Source: Diphasiastrum complanatum (Eukaryota; Streptophyta; Lycopodiopsida; Lycopodiales; Lycopodiaceae). From it: a stretch of DNA of 64,000 bases. The position numbers and the translations under genes are program-made. Under the pieces are notes generated by a model that searched no databases, was not told the DNA's origin, and saw nothing but the letters and a program-made list of their open reading frames with translations. This document shows, one piece after another, positions 43,335 to 53,317 of the stretch. Each line of letters begins with the position of its first letter. Position 1 is the first letter of the stretch. The stretch is from NCBI GenBank assembly GCA_029204225.1, contig MU831877.1, positions 34,843 to 98,842 on the forward strand, in the 5' to 3' direction.

Positions 43335-44034
43335 GCACTAGATAAAATCTACATCAACAAATCTAACAAGAACAATCGAATATGATCAAAACTTGTACTT
43401 GTTGGTTTCACACGTGTGAAGACCTGTCAGAGTACGGACTACTAGCAAATAATGAAGTACACTAGGCTTAGAAACCATTAGAAGCATAAAATCACAAGAC
43501 AAATGGAGAGATTACTCAAGAAATGCACCAAAACCAAGATTTAGCTTTCTTGTCAATTATGGCCAAATGAGCCACTATATATACACAAGAGCTGATGCTT
43601 ACTCAGCTGATTTGGCACGTGTGAGAGTGCCTACTCATCAAAGGATCCACCAATAATGATCAATATGGCACATGGACCAAGTTTCCTAACTTATAGCCAC
43701 CTCCCTTGATTTTAGGCCAATTTTCCTAATTTATAAGGACTTGCACAAATATCTACTACAAGTTGGATCTCACCTACTACTGATGTTTTCACACATGTGA
43801 GCAATCCTTGGCACGTGTGAGTTCACTCCTATCCATGTGAAATAGTTGTTCCTACCAATAAAATGATGCCAAGTGGCATATAGCTAGAAAACTAGATTTT
43901 GGCCATTTTAGCCACTAGATCTCAAATGAAATGGTATGTACAGCCTATATGACTCATCTAAATGATAAATGCATTTATTTCACATGTGGAAACAGGCTCC
44001 ACACATGTCTTATGATGATATGTACTACTCATAA
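43335..44034. other. Spacer between the inverted gene copies, with CACGTG motifs
   Basis: No coding region is supported. A 14-bp palindrome TTCACACGTGTGAA lies at 43407-43420, and further CACGTG sites at 43616 and 43812. Related CACATGTG phrases are near 43790 and 43980. TATATATAC at about 43575 could be a promoter remnant. Confidence 0.4.
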
Positions 44035-46560
44035 TGGTATTCACAAGGGTATGATCAAGTTAGCTTTTGCCAATTTTAACATATGTAAGCTTGCTTTGGA
44101 CAACACATCCTCTAATTTGGAAATAGCTTCCTTCGTAGAGGCCTCTGGCTCGGAATTCCATGCAAACAAGATGTGAAGATATATTATTTTTTCAATAATA
44201 CGCACCTCCGCATGCAATGTACGAATACGAACATTTCATAGAGGAATTGGTAGTACAAGTTTCCAATTAGGATCTTCTCAATCTCTTGATATTCCTGTAC
44301 TCCTTGTCATGTCTTTTGCTGTTTTCATGCGGTACAAACAAGGGTGTTTAGAGTTAGCGCCATGAGATACATTGAACATACATTTTAATGTCTTCAGATT
44401 CTCTGCTAAATGCCATTCAATGTTGAAAGTGCCAATTCCAAGAATATTGAGTGGAACTCCCTCCATTTGATTTGTTATGGTGGCAGAATATGATGTTCTA
44501 TTAAATATCCATGAGAGAATGTCATGGTCTTCTTTCAGCGCCTATAAGAGAATACAAAAACGTGATTAGCCTCATAATATTAACACAGAGAAGATTTTCC
44601 ATATGAAATCCATATTCAAATGATTATCCCTATTTATTATGCGAAAGAGCTGCTATACCTGAAATGCTGCCAACCACCAGATATCATTTTTTGATTGAAC
44701 ACTAAAATTGAGGCCTTCTGAGTCTTCTGAATTTGAAAGTACTCCATTCATGATCGTGAGACTGACTCTTTCCATTTTTTGTCCTTTTATAATTTCAGAC
44801 TCATCTAACTTGAGAACAGCTATCAACTTGTTCTTGATAGTTGAAATGAATAAATAACAAAATTAGTGATTATGAATGAATCAAAAAGTTCAAGCAATAT
44901 TCAATAGCAAATAAGCTATAACTTACTTGAATGCACGAATTCGTCTTTTTCTATGACCTCCTCTGGATGATAGATCACATATATCCTTGTTTACCAATCT
45001 TTTCCTCTTGTTGCTTCGGACCTTTCTGTTGAGCACATCCATATCTTTAACAAGAGACAAATATGAGATACGCATGGATTGAAATGCAATTTTTATCTCA
45101 TCATTACTAGCTGTATAATGATGCAAGAAGATTTCAACCTTTAAATCTCCTCCTTGAGCATCTCATTTTCATCCAAATAAGTTTTCATCTTTGTAGATTT
45201 TTCTTCGCACTCCTTTGATATTTTCCTTGATTCCTCTTCCAAATAATGTATTCTTTGCATTGAATGTGCATTCCCATAGAGCATCAAATTCTCACAGTAA
45301 CCCAAAAGGCCAATTTTACCATGACACATATAGATTATTAACTGACTCACCGAATGAAAATCTGGATGTTGCAATGAACATGGATCAATAGGATACAATG
45401 TTCCTGATGACCATAAATCTATATGCTTTAGCTTTTCCTCCCTGTATTGGACCACATCAGAAGTTGACAATTTGGGTTGCTTTGAATTTCTTGTCTTGAG
45501 TGGAGCATATTCTGGTGACAGATCCACATGAAGATGATAAAGCTTTGTCATCGGTACAATAATATAGTAACGAACAACACAATGACAATAACAAAGCTGG
45601 AGATGGCGCTAAAGACTCTGTTGGAGATAGAGATGGCACTAAACACTTGTTTTTGACCCTGGAGATAGAGATGGCGTAGGCTTTGTTTTAAAAATGTCAT
45701 TCCTAATTCAAATTTTTTAGTGTTCCCAACTATTGGGAGGGAATATTTCAGCATTTTAAAAATTATATTTTAACTATGGTTAAGCACCAGTGAAGTTTGA
45801 TGTGACTAAACTAAGGTGCATTCATTTACACGGAAAGTAGTGTGGGCAGATGCGTAAAAAAGTTAGAAAATGATATTATAATTACTTTATAGTTATTTTT
45901 CTCTCTCCTACATGGCATTTCTTATAGGGCCCTCTTTGGGCCCATAAGAAATGTTGCCAACCACCAGATATTATTTTCTGATTGAACACTGAAATTGAGG
46001 CCTTCTGAGTCTTCTGAATTTGAAAGTGCTCCATTCATAATCGTGAGACTGACTCTTTCCATTTTTTGTCCTTTTATAATTTCAGACTCATCTAACTTGA
46101 GAACAACTATCAACTTGTTATTGACATTCTCATTTGTAATGCCGTAAAAATTTACGATGAATGTTAGTAATTGAATAATGTCAATAAATAAATTGTTAGA
46201 ATTGTTATATGCTAGACTTTCTCCTTTTGAGCAATACACTTCATTGATATGAGATGGACTACCAACTATTGTCTACATACCTTGGTTTAACATGTCTCTT
46301 TTAAAAAAAAGATGAAATGGTCATGGGATTGAAAACTTTTTAATACTTACCTGTGCAAATGCCTCATTTATCATCTTAAACATTGTCGCATATGCTTCTC
46401 TACTAATGCTAGAAAAGGCACATCCCCCCGAAACAATGTAGTGTCTAATATTTTTCCAACCTCATTCATAATGCTATCAGTAACTGAAGCCTTAATCTTT
46501 TTCATTTTAGAAGTCAAGATAAAGCCTAGTGAGTTTCCAATCGAAATTTCATCGGAATGA
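44035..46560 (-). pseudogene. Copy C of the second transposase-like gene, inverted, with exon 4
   Basis: On the minus strand, exon 2 (about 46556-46375) and exon 3 (about 46140-45947) are followed by the same tandem junction as between A and B. A second unit follows: leader (45940 onward), exon 1 coiled coil (45551-45141 and 45126-44923), intron start, a deletion to exon 3 (about 44835-44655), a GTATAG donor, and exon 4 after CTCTTATAG (44541 to about 44035). Exon 4 reads LKEDHDILSWIFNRTSY, IEWHLAENLKTLKCMFNVSH, HPCLYRMK, EVRIIEKIIYLHILFAWN. It corresponds to 30944-31400 of the first transposase. Stops and shifts disable it. Confidence 0.62.
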
Positions 46561-46980
46561 AAAAAAAACAAAAGCAGACTGAAAATCAACAAATCTAAAT
46601 TTTTTATTATGAATTGGGCACTCATCTATAGACTTGAAATCATTATGTAACTTGATAAACATTCTGTCAAGCTTAGCTTTATAGATATGCTTGTCGAGTG
46701 CCACCAGGTCCTGATAATGAATCATGTCCTTATTCTGAGATATGAATAACGGAGTACTGAGCAAGGACTTAAATCTGAGATTTATCTTAGAAAATGCCTC
46801 CACACCTGGGCCCTCAGTTATAGAAGGTAGAATAAAAAGAAAAGAAGAAAAAAGAGATTTGAAATACTCCAACCTATCAGTAATACCAAATTCATGAAAA
46901 AAAAAAGCAAATTAGAATCAAAATTAGACATTTTAAACAAAAAAAATAGAACTAAAATTTCAAATATCACTTTCCAGCGG
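46549..46980 (-). pseudogene. Left-reading tail fragment, possibly related to the histone-like protein's C-terminus
   Basis: The minus-strand open frame reads EYFKSLFSSFLFILPSITEG, LSTPLFISQNKDMIHYQDLV and ALDKHIYKAKLDRMFIKLHN. No histone fold is visible. It follows a T-rich leader homologous to the one before 47820, in the opposite direction. The block KDMIHYQDLVALDKHIYKAK recalls SDIINQYETYLANKID in the right-reading extension, which suggests a common origin with the fold deleted here. That relation is inference from short similarity. It is cut at 46556 by copy C. Confidence 0.35.
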
Positions 46981-46989
46981 AACTGCAAG

Positions 46990-47130
46990 TCAGACAAGCA
47001 CGTCAAGGCAATGTGCGCTCGAGAGAGATATCACAAGTTGGAGTATCATATTTGAGTGCAAGAACACAGAGCACAAAAGAAAAGAGATGCAATGCGCGCT
47101 TGAATGTGATACCAGACGAGGCAGTATCGG
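46990..47130 (-). repeat. Inverted copy of the histone-like gene's leader
   Basis: Read on the minus strand, GCGCGCATTGCATCTCTTTT, CTGTGT and CTTGCACTC parallel CGCGCATCTCTTTTCTT, CTGTGTAGATCTTGCGCTC at 47656-47701. It forms the left arm of a diverged inverted repeat around the G-box cluster. Confidence 0.55.
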
Positions 47131-47260
47131 TTCCAGGCGCAAATTAGTCAACGGAGGGTAATGAGAGCAAGCGGTGCGTTTGAAATCGATATCCAGCCAA
47201 GCAATCGTAAATTTGCATGAAAATCCGAGCCGAAAAAGACCTATTAATAAAAAAAATTCG

Positions 47261-47508
47261 CACGTGTGGAGGAGTGGCGTAGGAACACGTGTCAACTTGT
47301 GACTGGTCAAAATTAATGCGCCGTATTGATCTGACATCTGTCATGTGCGAGAATGACACGCGTCGATAATGGATTCGTGCACGTGTCCCATCCCACGTGG
47401 TCGCATAATTGGGTCATCATTGTCAATATGGACATCCACATGGACTAATAATCTAACGACACATGTCTTGGCCGTCTTTTCACACGTGCGAAAATTTCAT
47501 ATATATAA
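47261..47508. promoter_or_regulatory. Divergent promoter-like region: five CACGTG G-boxes and a TATA box
   Basis: CACGTG occurs at 47261, 47286, 47380, 47394 and 47483, five times in 228 bp. TATATAA lies at 47502-47508, upstream of a CT-rich leader that leads to the histone-like ATG at 47820. CACGTG is the core bound by plant bZIP and bHLH factors. Position and density suggest a real promoter, but activity is unknown. Confidence 0.55.
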
Positions 47509-47819
47509 GTCCTCAAAATTTTCATTTTATTTTCGCAAATTTTCGTTTTTCGCTCTCAATATCGCACTCAAGCACACTCTCTCACCGTTCAAGCTTCCAC
47601 TCTCTCATATTGTGCTCGAGTCCGATACCGTTGGTAGTGCAAGATTGCTTTCGAACGCGCATCTCTTTTCTTTAAATAATCTGTGTAGATCTTGCGCTCG
47701 AAACCGATATCCAATGCTGGTATCGATCTCTAGCGCCCTTTTGTAGCAAATTTTTTTGTTTTCAACCACTTTTTTTTTGTTCAAACCTTTTTTTTGTTAA
47801 TTTTTTTCTTCTAAGAATG

Positions 47820-48775
47820 ATGGCCAGGACCAAATCCACTGCCCGTGCCATAACCACTATACAGTCATCCCATGGTATTGGCTGTAGGCATGGCAGGAAG
47901 CAGGTCTGGCTGAGGGAGATCAGAAAACTTTAGAGATCAACTGAATTGTTGATCCCTAGAGCTCCTTTCTCCCGATCTGTACGAAATGTCACTCTGTCAC
48001 TTGGGCTGGATGTTCATTTTGCCATGACAGCCATGCAGGCCTTATAGGGTGCTGCAGAAGATTTTATGTCCCAGTTTTTTGAGGATACTTGTCTTTTGGC
48101 AGTGCATGGTAAGCGTGTCACCATCATGCCAAAGGATTTCGTCATTCTCAAAAGGGTTCGGGACAAATATTATGGTCTGCATGTTAATAATGCCAACACC
48201 TCCACAGACCTGCCTCTGGATAGAACCGACTTGCCTACTACCTCTAGGAGGAAGAGGAAGGAGCTTGTCCCCAAGAAGGCTGGATCTCGAAGGCCAGCTA
48301 CTTCCCTTCCTCCTAGATATATCCCGGCCAAAAGACCCCGTATCTTTCTAAGCTCTGAGTCAGATGCTGGAGAATCTGACTCAGATCGAGAATCTTCACC
48401 CCTTTCTTGTCCTGTTATTTGTCCAGCTCCTCAGCAGGTTTCATCACCAAAAGTGTTGATTACCCAAGAGGAGGTTGACAAAATAACAGAGAAATCTATA
48501 AATATTGTTTCCACTTCTGTTTCTGCTCTTGTACATAATTTTTTTGTGAGAATTCCATACAATCCTACACAAGTTTATTTTGATTCTGACATTATAATCA
48601 ATACGAGACCTACCTAGCTAATAAAATTGATCTTCTCAGCAACTTTTTTGATTTTTTTCTTCCAAATACACGTACAAGCTATAGATTAGGTCCCAAATTT
48701 TGTGCCGAGCTGAAAGATAAAATCTCAGAAATTTCAAATATCCAAATGCTTGCAAATTGGTGCAAAGAAAGCTAA
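47820..48775 (+). pseudogene. Histone H3/CENH3-like protein with long C-terminal extension, interrupted by TAG codons
   Basis: From ATG 47820 the frame starts MARTKSTARA, as histone H3 starts, but the tail is short (about 30 residues) before VWLREIRKL. The fold continues RSTELLIPRAPFSRSVRNVT, HFAMTAMQAL, GAAEDFMSQFFEDTCLLAVH and GKRVTIMPKDFVILKRVR, covering the N-helix to helix 3 of H3. LLIPRAPF and AAEDF are closer to plant CENH3 than to canonical H3. TAG codons at 47931 and 48045 stand exactly where H3 has Gln. After the fold comes an extension of about 190 residues: a basic stretch (SRRKRKELVPKK), an acidic Ser stretch (LSSESDAGESDSD) and helical sequence. A shift near 48596 leads to NQYETYLANKIDLLSNFFDF and TAA at 48773. 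No intron is evident. Confidence 0.82.
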
Positions 48776-48941
48776 AACAAATCTCTACAAACCTATTGAA
48801 TCAAATTAGAAATGAAAAATGAAATTGAATGCTAAAAATTCGTCTGAACAGAACTGAAAAAATTCAAAGCAAAAAGAAAGTTACAAAAACAATAAACTCA
48901 TCAAATCTAATGGAATCCTCATAGAATCATCATGAATCATG
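48776..48941 (-). other. Internal 5' leader remnant of a minus-strand copia element
   Basis: The complement of 48860-48941 matches 23321-23400, just inside the primer site of the copia remnant there. No gag follows on this strand, so the element is truncated next to the histone-like pseudogene. Confidence 0.5.
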
Positions 48942-48960
48942 GATCTATGCTCTGATACCA
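48942..48960 (-). other. Primer-binding site for initiator tRNA-Met (copia, minus strand)
   Basis: On the minus strand TGGTATCAGAGCATAGATCC follows the LTR end CACATGACA-TTTCT. It is the standard plant copia primer site. Confidence 0.8.
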
Positions 48961-48965
48961 AGAAA

Positions 48966-49711
48966 TGTCATGTGCCAAATCTAAACAAATAGCAATTACA
49001 ATGGAAGTAAGCTAAGAACAAAAATGAGTCAGTTGAGATCTGAACATGAGTCTCAGTTGAGATCTGATAGGAATGAGTTGGTTGAAATCTGAGCGTAAGG
49101 CTCGGTCGAGATCTGACAGAAATGAGGTGGTTGAGATCTCAACTAGGGGGCTCGGTCAAGATTTTCACGAAGAGGCTCGGTCGAGACCGTAATGGAGAGA
49201 CTCGGTCGAGATCCAAAGTGGAGTACTTGGTTGAGATCTGAGTTATGGTGTCGAAGGAGATTGAAATGAAAAGGCTCGGTCGAGATCTCAATGAAAACAC
49301 TCGGTCGAGATCTGAACGATAAGTCTCGGTTGAGATTTTAATTGATTACTTCGGAATGAAATGGGGCTCGGCCCGTGGTCCAGACGTGAGTCGTGGGATT
49401 CGGCCAGGTGATGAGCATGAAGTCGCGGTCGAGAAGACACTCGGTCGAGATGGCGGTCGTGAGACTTCAAGAGTTTGTTTGCCAATACAGATCGGATGGT
49501 TTTGTGAATATGTGTGTTTGTGTAGTGGTAGAAATGGCACCAAATGTTCACAAATTTCTATAGAGAATCTATGCACACAATGCTTTATTTTCTTTCTTAA
49601 TTTCCAAATCTCTAAAAATCGGGTGTTTCTGCCTGTTCCAAGTAATTGGCTCGTTAGGATTTATCTTCTTGGATTAAGTCGGTTCAGGCAGAAGGTCTAT
49701 TACTACACATT
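48966..49711 (-). repeat. Copia LTR (minus strand) containing a GGTCGAGATCT minisatellite
   Basis: The inner end (TGTCATGTGCC at 48966) is set by the primer site. The outer end is less certain and is placed near ACTACACA at 49711. The LTR contains an internal array at 49024-49460. No partner LTR or target duplication is seen, so the element is incomplete. Confidence 0.55.
49024..49460. repeat. Minisatellite with core CTCGGTCGAGATCTGA
   Basis: About 14 copies of the core (variants GGTTGAGAT, GGTCAAGAT, GGTCGAGACC) occur at 24-46 bp spacing from 49024 to 49340, with two more near 49430-49455. The internal palindromes TCGA and AGATCT recur in each unit. Confidence 0.85.
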
Positions 49712-50517
49712 TTCCATCCTGTTAATGGGATGATTAGGATTCGAGCACTCCAGCTACATGAATACACGTTCACATGCAACCAAGACTCGTTCACAACGAG
49801 ATCAGCATTTCAAACAAGTGAACAATCGGCGATTCTTGCTACTAATTAACTATAGATATTCAAAAACAGTAATGCACCTAGATTAATCTATAGATCAAGA
49901 ACAAAAAAAAGAAACTAACTACCTAACAGCATACTAGCAATCCAAGAATCAAGAAACACCCACCTCTTGATTCTTGGGTTATCCAAGAACAATCAAGAAC
50001 TGGATTGTTAGAAGATATGCAAGGTTTGAATCACAATCCTAGTCTATTTAGTTTATCTGGATGCTGAAGATATTTGAACAAGAACAAGAAACTAATCCAC
50101 ACTAATCAACAATGCATAAAGAAAAGGAAGCAAGAAATTTACTCTATTCCACATCCACAAACAAGAGAAAGCAAAGCATGTTCATAGGAGATTCACTCAA
50201 GAAAACAACCATGAACAAGGAGCTCCAAGATTGCCAATAACTTGTATTCAATCAAGAGGAAATGACAATACATGTAAAGCTCCCTCACAAGAGAGAGGGT
50301 CTCTATAATAGACCAAGGGACTGCCCTTGTGGAGTCTAAGTGGCAATTCCACTAACTTACAAATTCCAAATGTAATTAGCTCTTCCACTAGAGGTCACCA
50401 TCAAAAGTTGGCTCACTCTAATTTATTTAAGAGGGGTCTATATTTATTGCATTGCCTAGGAATAACACTAGCTCCTACATAGTCATTCCTTCGTCGGGAT
50501 TCACCACTAGTAAGACA
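49712..50517. other. Gene-free stretch with a strong hairpin
   Basis: Arms CCAAGAATCAAGA (49942-49954) and TCTTGATTCTTGG (49965-49977) form a perfect 13-bp stem with a 10-nt loop. No ORF is supported before the copia zinc knuckle. Confidence 0.5.
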
Positions 50518-50672
50518 AGAAGAAAGATAAGTGCTTCCATTGTGGTAAAAAGGGCCATTGGAAGAGTGAATATTGCAAATTCCTGGCGGAACAAGACAGG
50601 GGAAAACCAAAACAAACAGGTAACCTTGTCGATGAGAGTGAGATTGAAGACTCTAGCATCTTCATATCTGCA
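50518..50672 (+). pseudogene. gag: Copia gag zinc knuckle and gag-pol junction
   Basis: The frame reads KKDKCFHCGKKGHWKSEYCK, then a linker to protease (DESEIEDSSIFISALSS). The knuckle is CX2CX4HX5C, with one residue more than the usual CX2CX4HX4C, so metal binding may be impaired. The capsid part is absent. Confidence 0.75.
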
Positions 50673-51812
50673 TTGTCATCTAATCAAGATGATCAAGCAT
50701 GGTATATTGAGTCGGGAGCCACAAGACACATGACGGGTAACAAGAATTGCTTCAATAGCTTGAAAGTGTTGGATAATGGAACGTCCGTTTTACAACCAAA
50801 TGGCGATGTGTGCAAGATCAAGGGGATAGGCACCGTTTCAATCCAACTATCTGATGGCAAAAGCAGGATGATCAGGGAGGTACTTTACGTACCAGGTTTG
50901 AAGAAAAATCTACTTTCTGTTGGAGTCATTACTGATCAAAAGTTGAAAGTAGAATTCACCCATGATCATTGCTTTGTAAAGGATGTGAACCAAAAGTTCA
51001 AAGTTATTGCAGATGGAGTAAGGGAGCCCAATACAAAATTGTACAGGTTGAATGCTACAATCAAGGGGCAACATGGACTCGTATTGTCCATTCCATCGCA
51101 AATTGAGTTGTGGCATAAGAGGCTTGGTCACTTGAACTTGGGAAGCCTCAGTTTGATGAGAAAATTGGAGATGGTAACAGGATTACCTACCATAGAAGAC
51201 CACTTGAAGTCGATGTGTAAATCATGTGTATATGGGAAGCAACATCGAGAGAAGTTCAATAAAGGTGGTGTTGCAAGAGCAAAGAACATCCTGGATTTAA
51301 TCCACACAGATTTATGCGGGCCTATGAGGACCATGTCCTTAGGTAAACCCTTCTATTTCATGACCTTTATTGATGATATGTCGCGTAAGACGTGGATCTA
51401 CTTCTTGAAGAAGGAATCAGATGCATTTGACAATTTCAAGAGCTTCAAAGCATTGGTCAAAAATCAGACAGGTGGAAAGATCAAAAACCTAAGATCAGAT
51501 ATTGGAGGTGAGTATAAGTCTAATGACTTCAATGATCTTTGTGATCAATGTGGGATTAAAAGACAATTTATGCAAGCTCATACTTCAAATCTCAATGGTG
51601 TAGTTGAGCGCAAGAATCATACGATTGTGGAAAGTGCCAGATCTATGCTAGCTGAGATAAAACTACCAAAAGATTTTTGGTCAGAAGCATGCAGTACGAT
51701 AGTCTATCTTCAAAATAGAAGTCCTACCATTGTCATACCAAAGATAACACCTGAGGAAGCATTCACGAAGAAGAAGCCAAAGGTGAACCACTTGCGAATC
51801 TTTGGATGTTAA
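50673..51812 (+). pseudogene. pol: Copia protease, gag-pre-integrase and integrase
   Basis: The 379-codon frame begins with the protease loop WYIESGATRHMTG, where the catalytic Asp of the D-S-G-A box is Glu. LYVPGLKKNLLSVG, the gag-pre-integrase block LWHKRLGHLNLGSL and CKSCVYGKQHR follow. The integrase core has LIHTDLCGPM (first Asp), LRSDIGGEY (second Asp) and NLNGVVERKNHTIVESA (Glu). The triad is complete. The frame stops at a TAA after LRIFGC, where copia polyproteins normally continue. With the D-to-E change the protease is probably inactive. Confidence 0.92.
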
Positions 51813-52448
51813 GGCCTTTGTACACATTCCTTAGGAAGAGAGACGTAAACTTAATATAAAAGCTATCAAGTGTATATTCCTAGGATATGATGAACGTGTG
51901 AAGGGCTATAGATGTTTTGATCCAACGGAAAACAAAATCCATGTAAGCCGTGATGTTATCTTTGATGAATCCAAGATGTATGAAGACGAGGATGCTGAGA
52001 AGATAGACACATTCAGTGGGAAAGATGGTATAGTGAGGATACCTCATGATGATGATCCATTCATTGACCTTCCAAGTGACGAACATGAGGTACATCTCAA
52101 GATACTACTACTCAACCCCAAGAAACAGGTTGGAGAGGTAGAGACAAACCTTTTGGTGCAAAAAGGACTGAAGTTGCAGGTGACAAACGCAAGGAGAAGG
52201 ATGTACCGTGGGATACATTTTCACCAAGAAGTCGATCATCTGACAGAAAGCTCCCTAAGTGGTTTGAGAGCCGTGACATGGATAACTTTTTATGATCATC
52301 TAGCCAGGGAGAGCTACGAAGATCAACAAGAGAGAAGACACAACTTGAAAGGTATGAAGCAAATTATGCTCTCTTATCTAGCATTATTCAAAACAAAGAA
52401 CCTTCGACTTATGGTGAAGCGAAGGATGATGACATTTGGGTCAAGGCC
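51813..52448 (+). pseudogene. pol: Copia integrase C-terminus and linker to RT
   Basis: The stretch includes KCIFLGYDERVKGYRCFDPT and HVSRDVIFDESKMYED, the normal region after the integrase core, followed by a variable acidic linker. Frames change at least once (near 51815 and again before 52440). Confidence 0.75.
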
Positions 52449-53315
52449 ATGGGAGAGGAGATGGAGTCAATTATTAAGCATAGCACATGGGACTTAGTAG
52501 AACCACCAGTTGGCAAGAAACCCATTGGTTGCAAATGGGCATACAGTACTAAGTACCATGCAAATGGAAGTATAGCAAAGCACAAGGCAAGATTGGTGAT
52601 CAAAGGGTATGCACAAAGTAAAGGCACTGACTATGAGGAGACATTTGCGCCAGTATGTAAGTGGAATACTCTATGCCTACTTGTTGCTTTAGCTTCACAT
52701 TTTGGTTGGCCTTTGCATCAGATGGATGTGAAATCTGCTTTTCTAAATGGTGAATTAGAAGAAGAAGTGTTCATGGATCAACCTGAAGGCTTTGTAGCGA
52801 AGGGATAGGAAAATAAAGTATGTCGCTTGAAGAAAGTGCTTTATGGTCTTAAACAGGCACCACGTGCATGGTATAGCAGGATTGATGCCTACTTTCGTTC
52901 AAAGGGGATGGTGAGAATACATTCTGATCCAAATCTATATGTCTTATGCTTTGATGGTATGGTTGCTTTGATTGCTCTTTATGTTGAGGACTTGATTATT
53001 ACGGGAAATAATCAAGAGATGATAGACATGATCAAGAAAGACCTCATGGAACAATTTGAGATGATAGATTTCATCCTGATGCATTATTGCCTTGGAGTAG
53101 AGGTGTGGCAAAAAGGACATGAAATAGGTTTAACACAAGTGAAGTATGTCAAAGAGTTGTTGCACAAGTTTAGGTTGCAGGATTGCAAACCAGTGAATAC
53201 TCCTATTGAACTAGGTAAAAAGCTTTCTAAGCTTGATGAGTCACAGTCGTTTGATGCTACGCTATATAGGCAGTTAGTAGGGAGCTTGATTTACCGTACC
53301 ACGACTAGACCAGAT
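52449..53315 (+). pseudogene. pol: Copia reverse transcriptase
   Basis: Frame 52449-52808 has STWDLVEPPVGKKPIGCKWA, HKARLVIKGYAQ, YEETFAPV and HQMDVKSAFLNGELEEEVFM, ending at a TAG at 52806. After a short gap the same region continues KVLYGLKQAPRAWYSRIDAY, DPNLYVLCF and the catalytic box LYVEDLIITG. The copia consensus is Y-V-D-D, so the first Asp is replaced by Glu. VGSLIYRTTTRPDICYVVGI ends the connection region. The stop and the catalytic change make it inactive. Confidence 0.92.
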
Positions 53316-53317
53316 AT

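Noticed and set aside
46990-47746. Open frames on both strands between the histone-like gene and copy C as genes
   Set aside because: They overlap the G-box cluster, TATA box and leader, lack domains and are better explained as promoter and leader sequence.
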